The notes under the pieces are model-generated. The model did no database searches and was not told where the DNA came from. It saw nothing but the letters and a program-made list of their open reading frames with translations. From contig JABGRG010000006.1 of the NCBI GenBank assembly GCA_018648445.1, positions 1-64,000 on the forward strand: a DNA stretch of 64,000 nucleotides. Direction: 5' to 3'. Positions 36,403-45,094 of this stretch are shown in pieces (position 1 is the stretch's first letter; each line of letters opens with the position of its first letter). The translations under genes and the position numbers were made by a program. The DNA is from Rhodospirillales bacterium (GTDB lineage Bacteria; Pseudomonadota; Alphaproteobacteria; Rhodospirillales_A; JACZKS01).

Positions 36403-37242
36403 ATGGCCGGAAGCGCAACAAAAGTTTGGTTCATCACCGGTGGCTCGACGGGCATCGGCAAATCGCTGGCTCTGGAAGTATTGGCGCGCGGCGAGTTCGT
36501 GGCGACCACGGCGCGTGACGTGGCCCGCCTTGACCCACGGATCACCGGCTCGGAACGCGCGCTCGCCCTCTCCCTTGAAGTTACCGACGCCGATCAGTGC
36601 GGCAGCGCCGTGGAACAAATACTCGCCAAATTCGGGCGCATCGATGTGCTGATCAACAATGCCGGGTACGGGCTGCTCGGGGCCGTCGAGGAAGTCAGCG
36701 ATGCCGAGGCGCGCTCGGTTTTCGACGCCAACGTCTTCGGTCTGCTGAACGTCACCCGCGCCGTGCTTCCTTCCATGCGCGAGGCACGCTCGGGCTATGT
36801 GGTCAATATCGGCTCGGTCGGCGGCCTTCTGGCTCGCGCCGGATCGGGAATATACTGCTCCACGAAATTCGCGCTGGAAGGCATCAGCGAGGCCCTATTC
36901 CATGAATTGAAGCCGCTTGGCATCGGCGTGACTGTGGTCGAACCCGGCCCGTTCCGCACCGAATTTGCGGGCAGTTCCCTGCACGAGGCGGCCAATAAAA
37001 TGGATGATTACGTCGAAACGGCGTGCGCGTGGCGGACCCAGCTTCGCAAAAACCACGGAACCCAACAGGGCGATCCCGACAAGGCCGCCCGCGTGATCAT
37101 CGAAGCCACGCTGGACGCCAATCCACCGCTTCATCTGGTGCTGGGCAACCCGGCCATGGAACGGGCCGGTGAAAAGCTAAGCGAGCTGCTCGATGAAATG
37201 GTGACGTGGCGCGAACGCAGCGCCGACACCGATTTCGACTAG
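36403..37242 (+). CDS. Short-chain dehydrogenase/reductase
   Basis: A 279-residue classical SDR: nucleotide motif TGGSTGIG (12-19), NNAGYG, catalytic Ser in the VVNIGSVGG strand, and Tyr-x3-Lys in IYCSTKFALEG. The PGPFRTEF loop marks the group of SDRs often annotated as oxidoreductases acting on steroids or keto compounds; the substrate cannot be stated. It lies 20 bases after the PrpD-family gene and 17 bases before mntP. Confidence 0.88.
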   Translation: MAGSATKVWFITGGSTGIGKSLALEVLARGEFVATTARDVARLDPRITGSERALALSLEVTDADQCGSAVEQILAKFGRIDVLINNAGYGLLGAVEEVSDAEARSVFDANVFGLLNVTRAVLPSMREARSGYVVNIGSVGGLLARAGSGIYCSTKFALEGISEALFHELKPLGIGVTVVEPGPFRTEFAGSSLHEAANKMDDYVETACAWRTQLRKNHGTQQGDPDKAARVIIEATLDANPPLHLVLGNPAMERAGEKLSELLDEMVTWRERSADTDFD

Positions 37243-37259
37243 ACGCATCAATCACGACA

Positions 37260-37838
37260 ATGGCTCCCATTGAACTGCTGGCCATCTCGGTGGCTCTGGC
37301 TATGGACGCCTTTGCCGTGGCGGTGGCTTCGGGCATCGTGCTCAAGACCGTCAGCGCCCGCCAGACCTTTCGACTGGCGTGGCACTTTGGGCTGTTTCAG
37401 GCGATGATGCCGGTTATCGGCTGGTTTCTGGGACTTAGCGTTAGATCGTACATCGAAGACTATGACCACTGGATCGCATTCGTGCTGCTCGGTTACATCG
37501 GCATCAGGATGATCCGCGAAGCCTTCGAGGAAAACGAGGCGCAAGACCGCAAGGACCCGACCAAGGGTATGACCATGGTCGTGCTTTCGGTGGCGACCAG
37601 CATCGACGCCCTCGCCGTGGGCTTGAGCCTTTCCATGCTGGGGCTTTCCATCTGGTTTCCGGCAGCCGTGATCGGCGTTGTTGCCTTGCTGTTTACGGGG
37701 GTCGGGCTGCATCTGGGCCGATCCGTGGCCAAGGCAAAATCCATCGGAAAGTTCGCCGAACTGCTGGGCGGCGGAGTGCTGATCGCCATCGGCGGCAAAA
37801 TCCTGTGGGAACACGGGGCGCTGGCGTTTTTCGGCTGA
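37260..37838 (+). CDS. mntP: Manganese efflux pump MntP
   Basis: A 192-residue inner-membrane exporter with six helices in two repeats. The conserved acidic motifs are both present: ALAMDAFAVAVASG in the first repeat and VATSIDALAVGLSLSML in the second; their Asp residues are needed for Mn(II) transport in homologues. ATG 37260 gives a standard length. The 17-base gap to the SDR gene leaves no room for a yybP-ykoY manganese riboswitch, so Mn control, if any, must act from farther upstream. Confidence 0.93.
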   Translation: MAPIELLAISVALAMDAFAVAVASGIVLKTVSARQTFRLAWHFGLFQAMMPVIGWFLGLSVRSYIEDYDHWIAFVLLGYIGIRMIREAFEENEAQDRKDPTKGMTMVVLSVATSIDALAVGLSLSMLGLSIWFPAAVIGVVALLFTGVGLHLGRSVAKAKSIGKFAELLGGGVLIAIGGKILWEHGALAFFG

Positions 37839-37868
37839 CAACACCAATTCGTGTCATCTCGCGAAATA

Positions 37869-37877
37869 TGCTATAAT
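37869..37877 (+). promoter_or_regulatory. Extended -10 promoter
   Basis: TGCTATAAT is an exact extended -10 box. The region 18 bases upstream (TTCGTG) is a poor -35, which is usual for this class. It lies about 50 bases before the small membrane protein at 37926. Confidence 0.6.
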
Positions 37878-37925
37878 ATTCAATGTACTGGTGCCGAACT
37901 GACCCGAGAAAGAGGGAATGTGGTG

Positions 37926-38153
37926 ATGGAAGTCTGGATCAGGAAAGTCATCATGGCGATCATCGCCGGGATCGGCGTCGGGCTGTGTGCGGCAAGCTTC
38001 GAACCGCCGATCGGGTCCTTCAAGAAAGGTTATTCCATCAACCCGTACTACGCCGGCGGTGGCGCTACCCTGATCATCCTCGGCGCAGCCGTCGGACGCC
38101 GCAGAATCCGCCGCAAAAAGAAACCCAAAAAGACCAACGACGATCTAACGTAG
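37926..38153 (+). CDS. Small membrane protein of unknown function
   Basis: A 75-residue protein with two hydrophobic stretches (about 9-25, VIMAIIAGIGVGLCAAS, and about 43-59, YAGGGATLIILGAAVG). A strongly basic tail rich in Lys and Arg (RRRIRRKKKPKK) should stay in the cytoplasm. I recognise no family. The start follows agaggga at eight bases, and an extended -10 promoter lies just upstream, which supports a real gene. Confidence 0.6.
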   Translation: MEVWIRKVIMAIIAGIGVGLCAASFEPPIGSFKKGYSINPYYAGGGATLIILGAAVGRRRIRRKKKPKKTNDDLT

Positions 38154-38168
38154 AAATCCAAGGCTAAA

Positions 38169-39062
38169 TCACTGAATAGGCGTCCATCCGCCGCCGGAAC
38201 CCGCTGGCGGCGGTGCTGCTTGCGGTGCGGACGGCGCCCGGGATGGCGTCTGCTGGCTGTGTCCGCTCGTTTCACTGGGATAGGGACCGCAACGCTCCGC
38301 GTTGGCAGCCGGCCAAACCGAGCGCCCATCGGTGGGCGGACAAATGCAAACGTATCCCGTGGCGGTGGTTGCGTGGCGTCCGCGGACCGCGTTGAAAGCC
38401 CTGCGGGTCTGCCACTTGCATTGGCGCTGCTGATTGCTGCGAACCGTTGATCCGCCGCAGGCATCTTGAAAGCGGGTATGCTGGAGGTCCACGTAGAAAT
38501 TCCTGAGCGCCTTTCTCTCCTTTTCGGTCCACTCGGTCCGCCCTACATATTTCTCATTCACAATTTTGATAATTTTGCCCAGAACATCGGCGCCCCCATG
38601 ATGGCCGAGAAACACCACGCTTAGCTCGAAAATAAAGCCCTGATAAAGCGCCTCGAACTTTTCCCCGTTCGCCTCGTGCCGCCGCCGGGCATCCTTCACG
38701 TCACCCAACCGGTCCTCAACATAGCGGCGGTTGTTCTTCTCTTCGGAGCAACTGCGCGCCGCCAACATGCCGCCCCCCGCAACCAGCCGTTCATCGTGTT
38801 TGTCGCGCCACCTCTCGAATGCCTTCATCAGAAGGCCCTGGTCCGTGCCGACCTTGCTGATTTCGTCCTGGATGCATTGATACATACCCATCGCCTGCTG
38901 AAAGGTCGGATGGTCCACGTCCCCCGACAGCCCCGCATCAACCCGGCACTGCTGCGCCGCCCGGCTGGCCGTCGCGGCCTCTGCCAGAGCGGCACCAAGA
39001 ATCATCGAAAAAAGAAGAAAAACACCGAGTATCGCACCCGAAAACCTTGGAGAAACACGCAT
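38169..39062 (-). CDS. Exported protein of unknown function
   Basis: A 297-residue protein with a signal peptide (MRVSPRFSGAILGVFLLFSM..., cleavage likely near residue 29, AEAA). The mature part is helical and rich in charged residues, with six or more spaced cysteines (QQCRVD, MYQCIQD, ARSCSEE, DACGG, RQCKW, YVCICPP, AERCGP) that probably form disulfides in the periplasm. The last 45 residues are Pro/Ala/Gly/Ser-rich. No domain is recognised. Not clearly co-transcribed with recG, which lies on the same strand 77 bases upstream. Confidence 0.55.
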   Translation of the reverse strand: MRVSPRFSGAILGVFLLFSMILGAALAEAATASRAAQQCRVDAGLSGDVDHPTFQQAMGMYQCIQDEISKVGTDQGLLMKAFERWRDKHDERLVAGGGMLAARSCSEEKNNRRYVEDRLGDVKDARRRHEANGEKFEALYQGFIFELSVVFLGHHGGADVLGKIIKIVNEKYVGRTEWTEKERKALRNFYVDLQHTRFQDACGGSTVRSNQQRQCKWQTRRAFNAVRGRHATTATGYVCICPPTDGRSVWPAANAERCGPYPSETSGHSQQTPSRAPSAPQAAPPPAGSGGGWTPIQ

Positions 39063-39139
39063 GGCACATCCTCCCGATCATGGAAAATGGTACCACGACC
39101 ATGTGCGGGTGTGAATGACTGTTGAGCCTGCGCCTGAGG

Positions 39140-41224
39140 CTACCCTGACCGCAAAAACCGCACCGCCGCATCCCGCTCAAACAAGTAAAGCAGCGTTCTC
39201 AGTGCCTGACCGCGTGCACTTTGCAATTCCGGGTCGGTTTCGATGATCAACTGGGCGTCTTTGCGGGCTGTGGCTATCAAGTCGGCGTGGATGGCCAGGT
39301 CGGCGATGCGGAATTCGGGGAGGCCGCTTTGGCGGGTGCCTAGCAGTTCGCCCGCGCCGCGTAGTTTCAGGTCTTCTTCGGCGATGCGGAAGCCGTCGTC
39401 GGTTTCGCGCATGATGTTGAGCCGCGCGCGCGCCGTTTCGCTCAGGGGCTGGGCGTAAAGGAGCAGGCAGGTGGAGGCTTTTTCGCCGCGACCGATACGG
39501 CCCCTAAGCTGATGCAACTGGGCCAAGCCGAAGCGTTCGGCGTGCTCGATGACCATGACAGTGGCGTCCGGCACGTCGACGCCAACCTCGATCACCGTGG
39601 TCGCCACCAATACGCCGGGCGGGCCGTCGGCGAAGGCCTGCATGGCGGCATCTTTTTCCTTGCCCTTCATGCGGCCGTGCACCAGTCCGACGCGCTCGCC
39701 GAATGCGCCCTTGAGGGTATCGAAGCGTTCCTCGGCGGCGGCCACGTCCAGAACCTCAGATTCCTCGACCAGCGGACACACCCAATAGACCTTGCCGCCG
39801 CCGTCCAGCGCGCGTTTGACAGCAGCCGTTACCTGACCCAGCCGTTCGATGGGCAGAACCCGCGTATCCACCGGCAGGCGGCCCGCCGGTTTTTCCAAAA
39901 GCCGCGAAACATCCATGTCGCCGTAGGCCGTGAGCGTCAGGGTGCGGGGAATGGGGGTTGCGGTCATCACCAGAACGTCGACGCCACGGCCCTTGGCGGC
40001 CAGCGTCATACGCTGGTGAACGCCGAAGCGGTGCTGCTCGTCCACCACGGCCAGCGCCAGATCGTCAAACTCGACGCCTTCCTGGAAAAGCGCGTGGGTG
40101 CCCACCACCAGGGGCGTTTCGCCGCTGACCAGCCCTTCAAGGATGGCTTCGCGGGTCTTGCCTTTCTCGCGTCCAGTCAACAGGGCGATGCGAACGCCTG
40201 CGGCCTCGGCCAGGGGTTCGATGGTCGCCAGATGCTGTCGCGCCAGGATTTCGGTGGGGGCCATGATCGCCGCCTGCGCACCCGATTCCACCGCCGCCAG
40301 CATGGCCAGCAAGGCAACCACCGTTTTTCCGCTGCCCACGTCACCCTGAAGCAGGCGCAGCATGCGCGACGGCTCGGCCATGTCGGCTACGATCTCGGCC
40401 AGCGATTGTTCCTGCGAGGGTGTCAGCGAGAAGGGCAGGGATGTACGCACTTTGGCCTGCAAACGCCCGTCACCGGAAACGCTACGGCCCGGCAGCTTGC
40501 GCATGTTGAGCCGCACCAGCGCCAACGCGAGCTGGTTGGAAAGAAGTTCGTCATAAGCCAGACGGGCGCGGGCGGGTGAGGTTGGATCGAGGGCCAGGTC
40601 GTCCTCGGGCACATGGGCCGTCAGCAACGCGGCGCGCCAATCCGCCCAGTGTTCGCGCGCTTTGTGGGCCGGATCAAGCCAGTCGCGCGGTATTTCGGGA
40701 GCGGCGTTCAAGGCTTGGGCAATGGCCTTGCCAAGGGTTTTCAGGGTCAAACCGGCGCTCAGGGGATAGACCGGTTCCACCGATTGCAGCTTTTCCAGAT
40801 CAATCACAGTCCCGATATGATCGGGATGGGTCATCTGGATTTCACCACTGAATTCCTCCAGCGCACCGCTGACCACACGGGTTTCGCCCTCGGGCAATTG
40901 CTTGCGCAGATAGTCGGAATGCGCGTGAAAGAAAACCAGCGCCATGGTTCCGGTATCGTCATGGGCCAGCACCTTGTAGGGAAGGCGACGGTTGGCCGGT
41001 TTGATATGGCGGTCCACGGTAATGGTCATGGTGGCCACCACGCCGGGCCGCGCCTCGGCAATTTTGGGCGCGTAGCGGCGGTCGATGATGCCGCTGGGCA
41101 GATGCCACAAAAGATCGGCCACATGCTCGCCCGCCACCCGTTCCACGGCCTTGGCGATGCGCGGCCCCACACCGGCCAGCGACGTCACAGGCTTGAACAA
41201 TGGAAAAAGAGCTTCCGGGCGCAT
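39140..41224 (-). CDS. recG: ATP-dependent DNA helicase RecG
   Basis: RecG remodels stalled forks and Holliday junctions. The 694-residue protein has the N-terminal wedge/OB domain, then the SF2 motifs: Walker A GDVGSGKTVVALLAM, motif Ia-like MAPTEILARQH, Walker B VVDEQHRFGVHQR, TATPIPRTL, and motif VI QLRGRIGRG. It also has the RecG C-terminal stretch LLGTRQSGLPEFRIADL. The order recG-sdhE-mfd (recG divergent) is standard in alphaproteobacteria. Confidence 0.96.
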   Translation of the reverse strand: MRPEALFPLFKPVTSLAGVGPRIAKAVERVAGEHVADLLWHLPSGIIDRRYAPKIAEARPGVVATMTITVDRHIKPANRRLPYKVLAHDDTGTMALVFFHAHSDYLRKQLPEGETRVVSGALEEFSGEIQMTHPDHIGTVIDLEKLQSVEPVYPLSAGLTLKTLGKAIAQALNAAPEIPRDWLDPAHKAREHWADWRAALLTAHVPEDDLALDPTSPARARLAYDELLSNQLALALVRLNMRKLPGRSVSGDGRLQAKVRTSLPFSLTPSQEQSLAEIVADMAEPSRMLRLLQGDVGSGKTVVALLAMLAAVESGAQAAIMAPTEILARQHLATIEPLAEAAGVRIALLTGREKGKTREAILEGLVSGETPLVVGTHALFQEGVEFDDLALAVVDEQHRFGVHQRMTLAAKGRGVDVLVMTATPIPRTLTLTAYGDMDVSRLLEKPAGRLPVDTRVLPIERLGQVTAAVKRALDGGGKVYWVCPLVEESEVLDVAAAEERFDTLKGAFGERVGLVHGRMKGKEKDAAMQAFADGPPGVLVATTVIEVGVDVPDATVMVIEHAERFGLAQLHQLRGRIGRGEKASTCLLLYAQPLSETARARLNIMRETDDGFRIAEEDLKLRGAGELLGTRQSGLPEFRIADLAIHADLIATARKDAQLIIETDPELQSARGQALRTLLYLFERDAAVRFLRSG

Positions 41225-41295
41225 GGTTATTTCCGCTTCGGGCTGACAGATTTATCTGAACGGTCTATATCCTACGACAGCCAACGGAGGAGACA

Positions 41296-41559
41296 ATGGC
41301 CGAGTCCCTCGACATCCGTCGAAAACGTCTGAAATTGTTAAGCCACCAACGCGGAATGCTGGAAACCAGCCTGCTTCTTCGGGCCTTCGCCGAGCGCTTT
41401 TTGCCCGATCTGAACGCCGACGGCCTGGACAGGTATGAAGCCGTTCTGGACGCGCTGGACAACGACCTGCTGGACTGGATCGTCGGCAAAGCGCCGCCGC
41501 CGCCCCACATCGATCCGGGCATCATTGAGATCATAAAGAACATTAGAAACGAATCGTAA
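41296..41559 (+). CDS. sdhE: Succinate dehydrogenase FAD assembly factor SdhE
   Basis: An 87-residue soluble helical protein that promotes covalent flavinylation of SdhA. The signature HQRGMLETSLLL contains the conserved RGxxE motif, followed by FLPDLNADGLDRYEAVLDALDNDLLDWI, the typical SdhE helix pair. The position between recG and mfd is conserved in this class. Four bases separate its stop from the mfd start. Confidence 0.93.
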   Translation: MAESLDIRRKRLKLLSHQRGMLETSLLLRAFAERFLPDLNADGLDRYEAVLDALDNDLLDWIVGKAPPPPHIDPGIIEIIKNIRNES

Positions 41560-41563
41560 TCCA

Positions 41564-44500
41564 TTGTTTTCGCTATCAAAAAAACTTTCCGAACTGGGGC
41601 ATGTGCAGGTGTGGGGAGCGCCCGCCGGGTATGATGCGCGCCTGCTGACCGACGCCGCCGCAGACGGCCTCGATATTATTTTCGTGGCCCGCGACGACGT
41701 GCGCATGGCCCAAACAAAAGAAGCCATCAGCTTCTTTGCACCCGCCGTCGATTGTCTTGAATTTCCCGCCTGGGACTGCCTGCCCTACGACAGGGTTTCG
41801 CCGCGCTCGGAAATCGTCAGCCGGCGAATCGACACGCTGACGCGCCTTCTGGACGACGAAAAGTCTGCAAAATCAAAAAAGGGACGAATCGTCCTGACCA
41901 CGGTTTCGGCGATTTTGCAGCGCGTTCCGCCACGCAAGGCCTTCGCCGGAACGACCCGCCTTTTGAAACTGGGCCAGCAGATCGACCCCGAAGACCTGAC
42001 CGGTTTTTTGGTCCGTCAGGGGTTCATTCGCTCGGAAACCGTCATGGAACCGGGTGAATTCGCCGTTCGTGGCGGCATTTTGGATGTTTACCCGCCGGGA
42101 ACGGAAAACCCCGTGCGCCTGGACTTCTTCGGTGACGAGTTGGACGGCATTCGCAGCTTTGAGGCCACCACCCAGCGAACACAGCGCAAGCTGAAGGAAG
42201 TGGTTCTCAAACCGGTCAGCGAAGTTCCGCTGGATGATGACGCCGTATCGCGCTTTCGCACCCATTATCGCGAACTGTTCGGCGCGCCCAAGGCGGACGA
42301 TATCTTGTTCGAGTCCGTCTCCGCCGCGCGCCGCCATCTGGGCGTTGAACACTGGCTGCCCTTGTTTCATGACGGCCTTGAGACGCTGCCGGATTATGCG
42401 CACAAGGCGGCCATCGTGCTGGATCATCAGGCCGAGCAGGCTCGGAACGCGCGCCTTGAAGTGATTGCCGACTATTTCGATGCCCGCGCCACCGTTGCGC
42501 AGGCCGCAGGCGGGGCAGGCGGCGCGCCCTACAATCCGGTGCCCACCGATTGGATGTTCCTGAACGGACCCGATTGGCAAGGCCTGCTCATGGGGCGCAG
42601 TGTCGCCACGTTGTCTCCCTTCGCCGGGCCGCAAAGCGAGGATAACCCCGATGCGGGCGGCCGTCCGGGCCGCGATTTCAGCGAAGCCCGCGTGCAGCCA
42701 GGGATTACGGTTTTCGACGCCCTGCGCGATTTTGCCGCCATCGAAAAGCGAGAAGGGCGGGCCATTGTCGTCACTGCGGCCTCGCGCGGATCGTGCGAAA
42801 GGCTGGCTGCATTGCTGCGCGATCACGAAATGGAAGACGTGCGCGCGCCCGCTGGCTGGAACGATTTGGCCGATCTACCCGCCGGGCAGGTGGGCATGGC
42901 GGTGCTGGGCCTCGATCACGGGTTCATCGCTCCCGACATCACGCTGATTACCGAATCCGATATTCTGGGCGAGCGGCTTTCGCGGCCCATCCGCAAAAAG
43001 CGCGTGCGGCCCGAAGACGTCATTGCGGATGCCGGAACCCTGGGTGAAGGCGATCTCGTGGTTCATGTGGATCACGGCATCGGGCGCTACGACGGACTGG
43101 TCGCCATCGAAGTGGGTGGCGCGCCGCACGATTGCCTGCGTCTTATTTATGCGGGCGAGGACAAGTTATTCGTGCCCGTCGAAAACATCGACATGCTGGG
43201 CCGCTTCGGCTCCGATTCCGGGGCGGCGCAGCTGGACAAGCTGGGCGGAGCCGCTTGGCAGGCGCGTAAGTCTCGGCTGAAAAAGCGCGTGCGCGACATG
43301 GCCGAGGAACTGATCCGCGTGGCCGCCGCTCGCCATTTGCGCCCGGCCCCCAAATTCGATACCCCGGAGGGCGTGTTCGATGAATTTTGCGCCCGCTTCC
43401 CCTTTGCCGAAACCGACGATCAGGAACGCGCCATCGGTGATACCCTGGGTGATCTGGCGCGCGGGTTGCCCACGGACCGCCTGATTTGCGGCGACGTGGG
43501 CTTCGGCAAGACCGAGGTGGCGCTGCGCGCCGCCTTCGTCGCCGTCATGGCGGGCAAACAGGTAGCCATCGTGACACCGACCACCTTGCTGTGCCGCCAG
43601 CATCTTCAAACCTTCTCGGCGCGCTTTGCCGACTATCCGGTGCGTGTCGAACAGTTGTCGCGGCTGGTGTCCACGAAAACCGCCAAGGACGTGCGTGCCG
43701 GGCTCAAGGACGGCAAGGTCGACATCATCATCGGCACCCACGCGCTGCTGGCCAAAAGCATCGAATTTAGCGACCTCGGCCTGCTCGTCATCGATGAGGA
43801 ACAGCGTTTCGGCGTCACCCACAAAGAGCGTCTCAAAGGCCTGAAAACCGACGTTCACGTACTGACCCTGACCGCCACGCCCATTCCGCGCACCCTGCAA
43901 CTGGCCCTGACCGGCGTGCGCGAACTTAGCCTCATCGCAACCCCGCCGGTGGACCGGCTGGCCGTACGCACCTTCGTGCTGCCCTACGATCCGGTGGTCA
44001 TTCGCGAAGCCATCCTGCGCGAACATTACCGGGGCGGCCAAACCTTCTACGTCTGCCCGCGCATTGAAGACCTGATGGGGCTCGCCGACCGTCTTGAAAA
44101 ACTGGTGCCCGAGGTCAAAATCACCATGGCCCACGGCCAGATGCCGGCGGCCGAGCTGGAAGAGCGCGTGGCGTCGTTCTACGACGGCCAAACCAATGTT
44201 CTGCTGTCCACCAACATCATTGAAAGCGGGCTCGATCTGCCCAGCGTCAACACCATCATCATCCATAGGGCGGACCGCTTCGGGCTGGCCCAGCTATACC
44301 AGCTTCGCGGACGGGTCGGACGGGCCAAGGTGCGGGCCTACGCCTATTTGACCCTTCCGGTCCGCCAGAAGCTGACGGTCAATGCGCAAAAGCGCCTGGA
44401 GGTCATGCAAACGCTGGACTCATTGGGTGCGGGCTTCTCCCTGGCCAGCCACGATCTGGACATTCGCGGCGCCGGAAACCTGTTGGGCGAGGAGCAGTCG

Positions 44501-45067
44501 GGCCACATCCGCGAGGTCGGCGTCGAGCTGTACCAGCAGATGCTGGAAGAAGCCGTGGCCGAAGCCAAGGGCGGCGGTGGCGCCGACGAAACGGGCGAGA
44601 GCGAAGCCGACTGGAGCCCGCAGGTCAATCTGGGCACCGCGGTCCTCATCCCCGAGCTCTACGTGGCCGACCTGGGGGTTCGCCTGGGCCTCTATCGCCG
44701 CATCGCCAGGGTTTCCGAACTGGACGAGGTGGAAACCTTCGCCGCCGAACTGATCGACCGCTTCGGCTCGCTGCCGCCCGAGGTCGAAAACCTGCTTAAA
44801 ACCATCGCCATCAAATGCCTGTGCCGGCAGGCGGGCATCGAAAAGGTCGAAGCCGGACCCAAGGGCGCGGTTATCTCGTTCCGAAACGACACGTTTGCCA
44901 ACCCGGCGGGCCTCGTGGCCTTCATCTCCAACCAGGTCGGCACCGCCAAGCTGCGCCCCGACCACCGGCTGGTTTTTATGCGGCACTGGGAAACCCCCGC
45001 CTCACGGCTAACCGGGGTCAATCGATTGATGATGGAGATGGCAAAAATTGCCACAGTAGCGGAGTAG
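41564..45067 (+). CDS. mfd: Transcription-repair coupling factor
   Basis: Mfd displaces RNA polymerase stalled at lesions and recruits UvrA. The 1167-residue protein has a UvrB-like N-terminal module (residues about 1-340), the RNA polymerase-interaction domain following a VHVDHGIGRYDGL block, and the translocase with GDVGFGKTEVALRAAFVA, VIDEEQRFGV, TATPIPRTLQLAL and QLYQLRGRVGRA. The C-terminal domain starts beyond GEEQSGHIREVGVELY. Start TTG 41564 immediately follows sdhE, with no ATG nearby that would give a better N-terminus. Confidence 0.95.
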   Translation: MFSLSKKLSELGHVQVWGAPAGYDARLLTDAAADGLDIIFVARDDVRMAQTKEAISFFAPAVDCLEFPAWDCLPYDRVSPRSEIVSRRIDTLTRLLDDEKSAKSKKGRIVLTTVSAILQRVPPRKAFAGTTRLLKLGQQIDPEDLTGFLVRQGFIRSETVMEPGEFAVRGGILDVYPPGTENPVRLDFFGDELDGIRSFEATTQRTQRKLKEVVLKPVSEVPLDDDAVSRFRTHYRELFGAPKADDILFESVSAARRHLGVEHWLPLFHDGLETLPDYAHKAAIVLDHQAEQARNARLEVIADYFDARATVAQAAGGAGGAPYNPVPTDWMFLNGPDWQGLLMGRSVATLSPFAGPQSEDNPDAGGRPGRDFSEARVQPGITVFDALRDFAAIEKREGRAIVVTAASRGSCERLAALLRDHEMEDVRAPAGWNDLADLPAGQVGMAVLGLDHGFIAPDITLITESDILGERLSRPIRKKRVRPEDVIADAGTLGEGDLVVHVDHGIGRYDGLVAIEVGGAPHDCLRLIYAGEDKLFVPVENIDMLGRFGSDSGAAQLDKLGGAAWQARKSRLKKRVRDMAEELIRVAAARHLRPAPKFDTPEGVFDEFCARFPFAETDDQERAIGDTLGDLARGLPTDRLICGDVGFGKTEVALRAAFVAVMAGKQVAIVTPTTLLCRQHLQTFSARFADYPVRVEQLSRLVSTKTAKDVRAGLKDGKVDIIIGTHALLAKSIEFSDLGLLVIDEEQRFGVTHKERLKGLKTDVHVLTLTATPIPRTLQLALTGVRELSLIATPPVDRLAVRTFVLPYDPVVIREAILREHYRGGQTFYVCPRIEDLMGLADRLEKLVPEVKITMAHGQMPAAELEERVASFYDGQTNVLLSTNIIESGLDLPSVNTIIIHRADRFGLAQLYQLRGRVGRAKVRAYAYLTLPVRQKLTVNAQKRLEVMQTLDSLGAGFSLASHDLDIRGAGNLLGEEQSGHIREVGVELYQQMLEEAVAEAKGGGGADETGESEADWSPQVNLGTAVLIPELYVADLGVRLGLYRRIARVSELDEVETFAAELIDRFGSLPPEVENLLKTIAIKCLCRQAGIEKVEAGPKGAVISFRNDTFANPAGLVAFISNQVGTAKLRPDHRLVFMRHWETPASRLTGVNRLMMEMAKIATVAE

Positions 45068-45094
45068 GTGGCCTTAACCGGGAGGAAGACGAAA

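Noticed and set aside
39512..40579. 355-codon open frame on the plus strand
   Set aside because: Antisense to recG, with Gln/His-rich low-information sequence.
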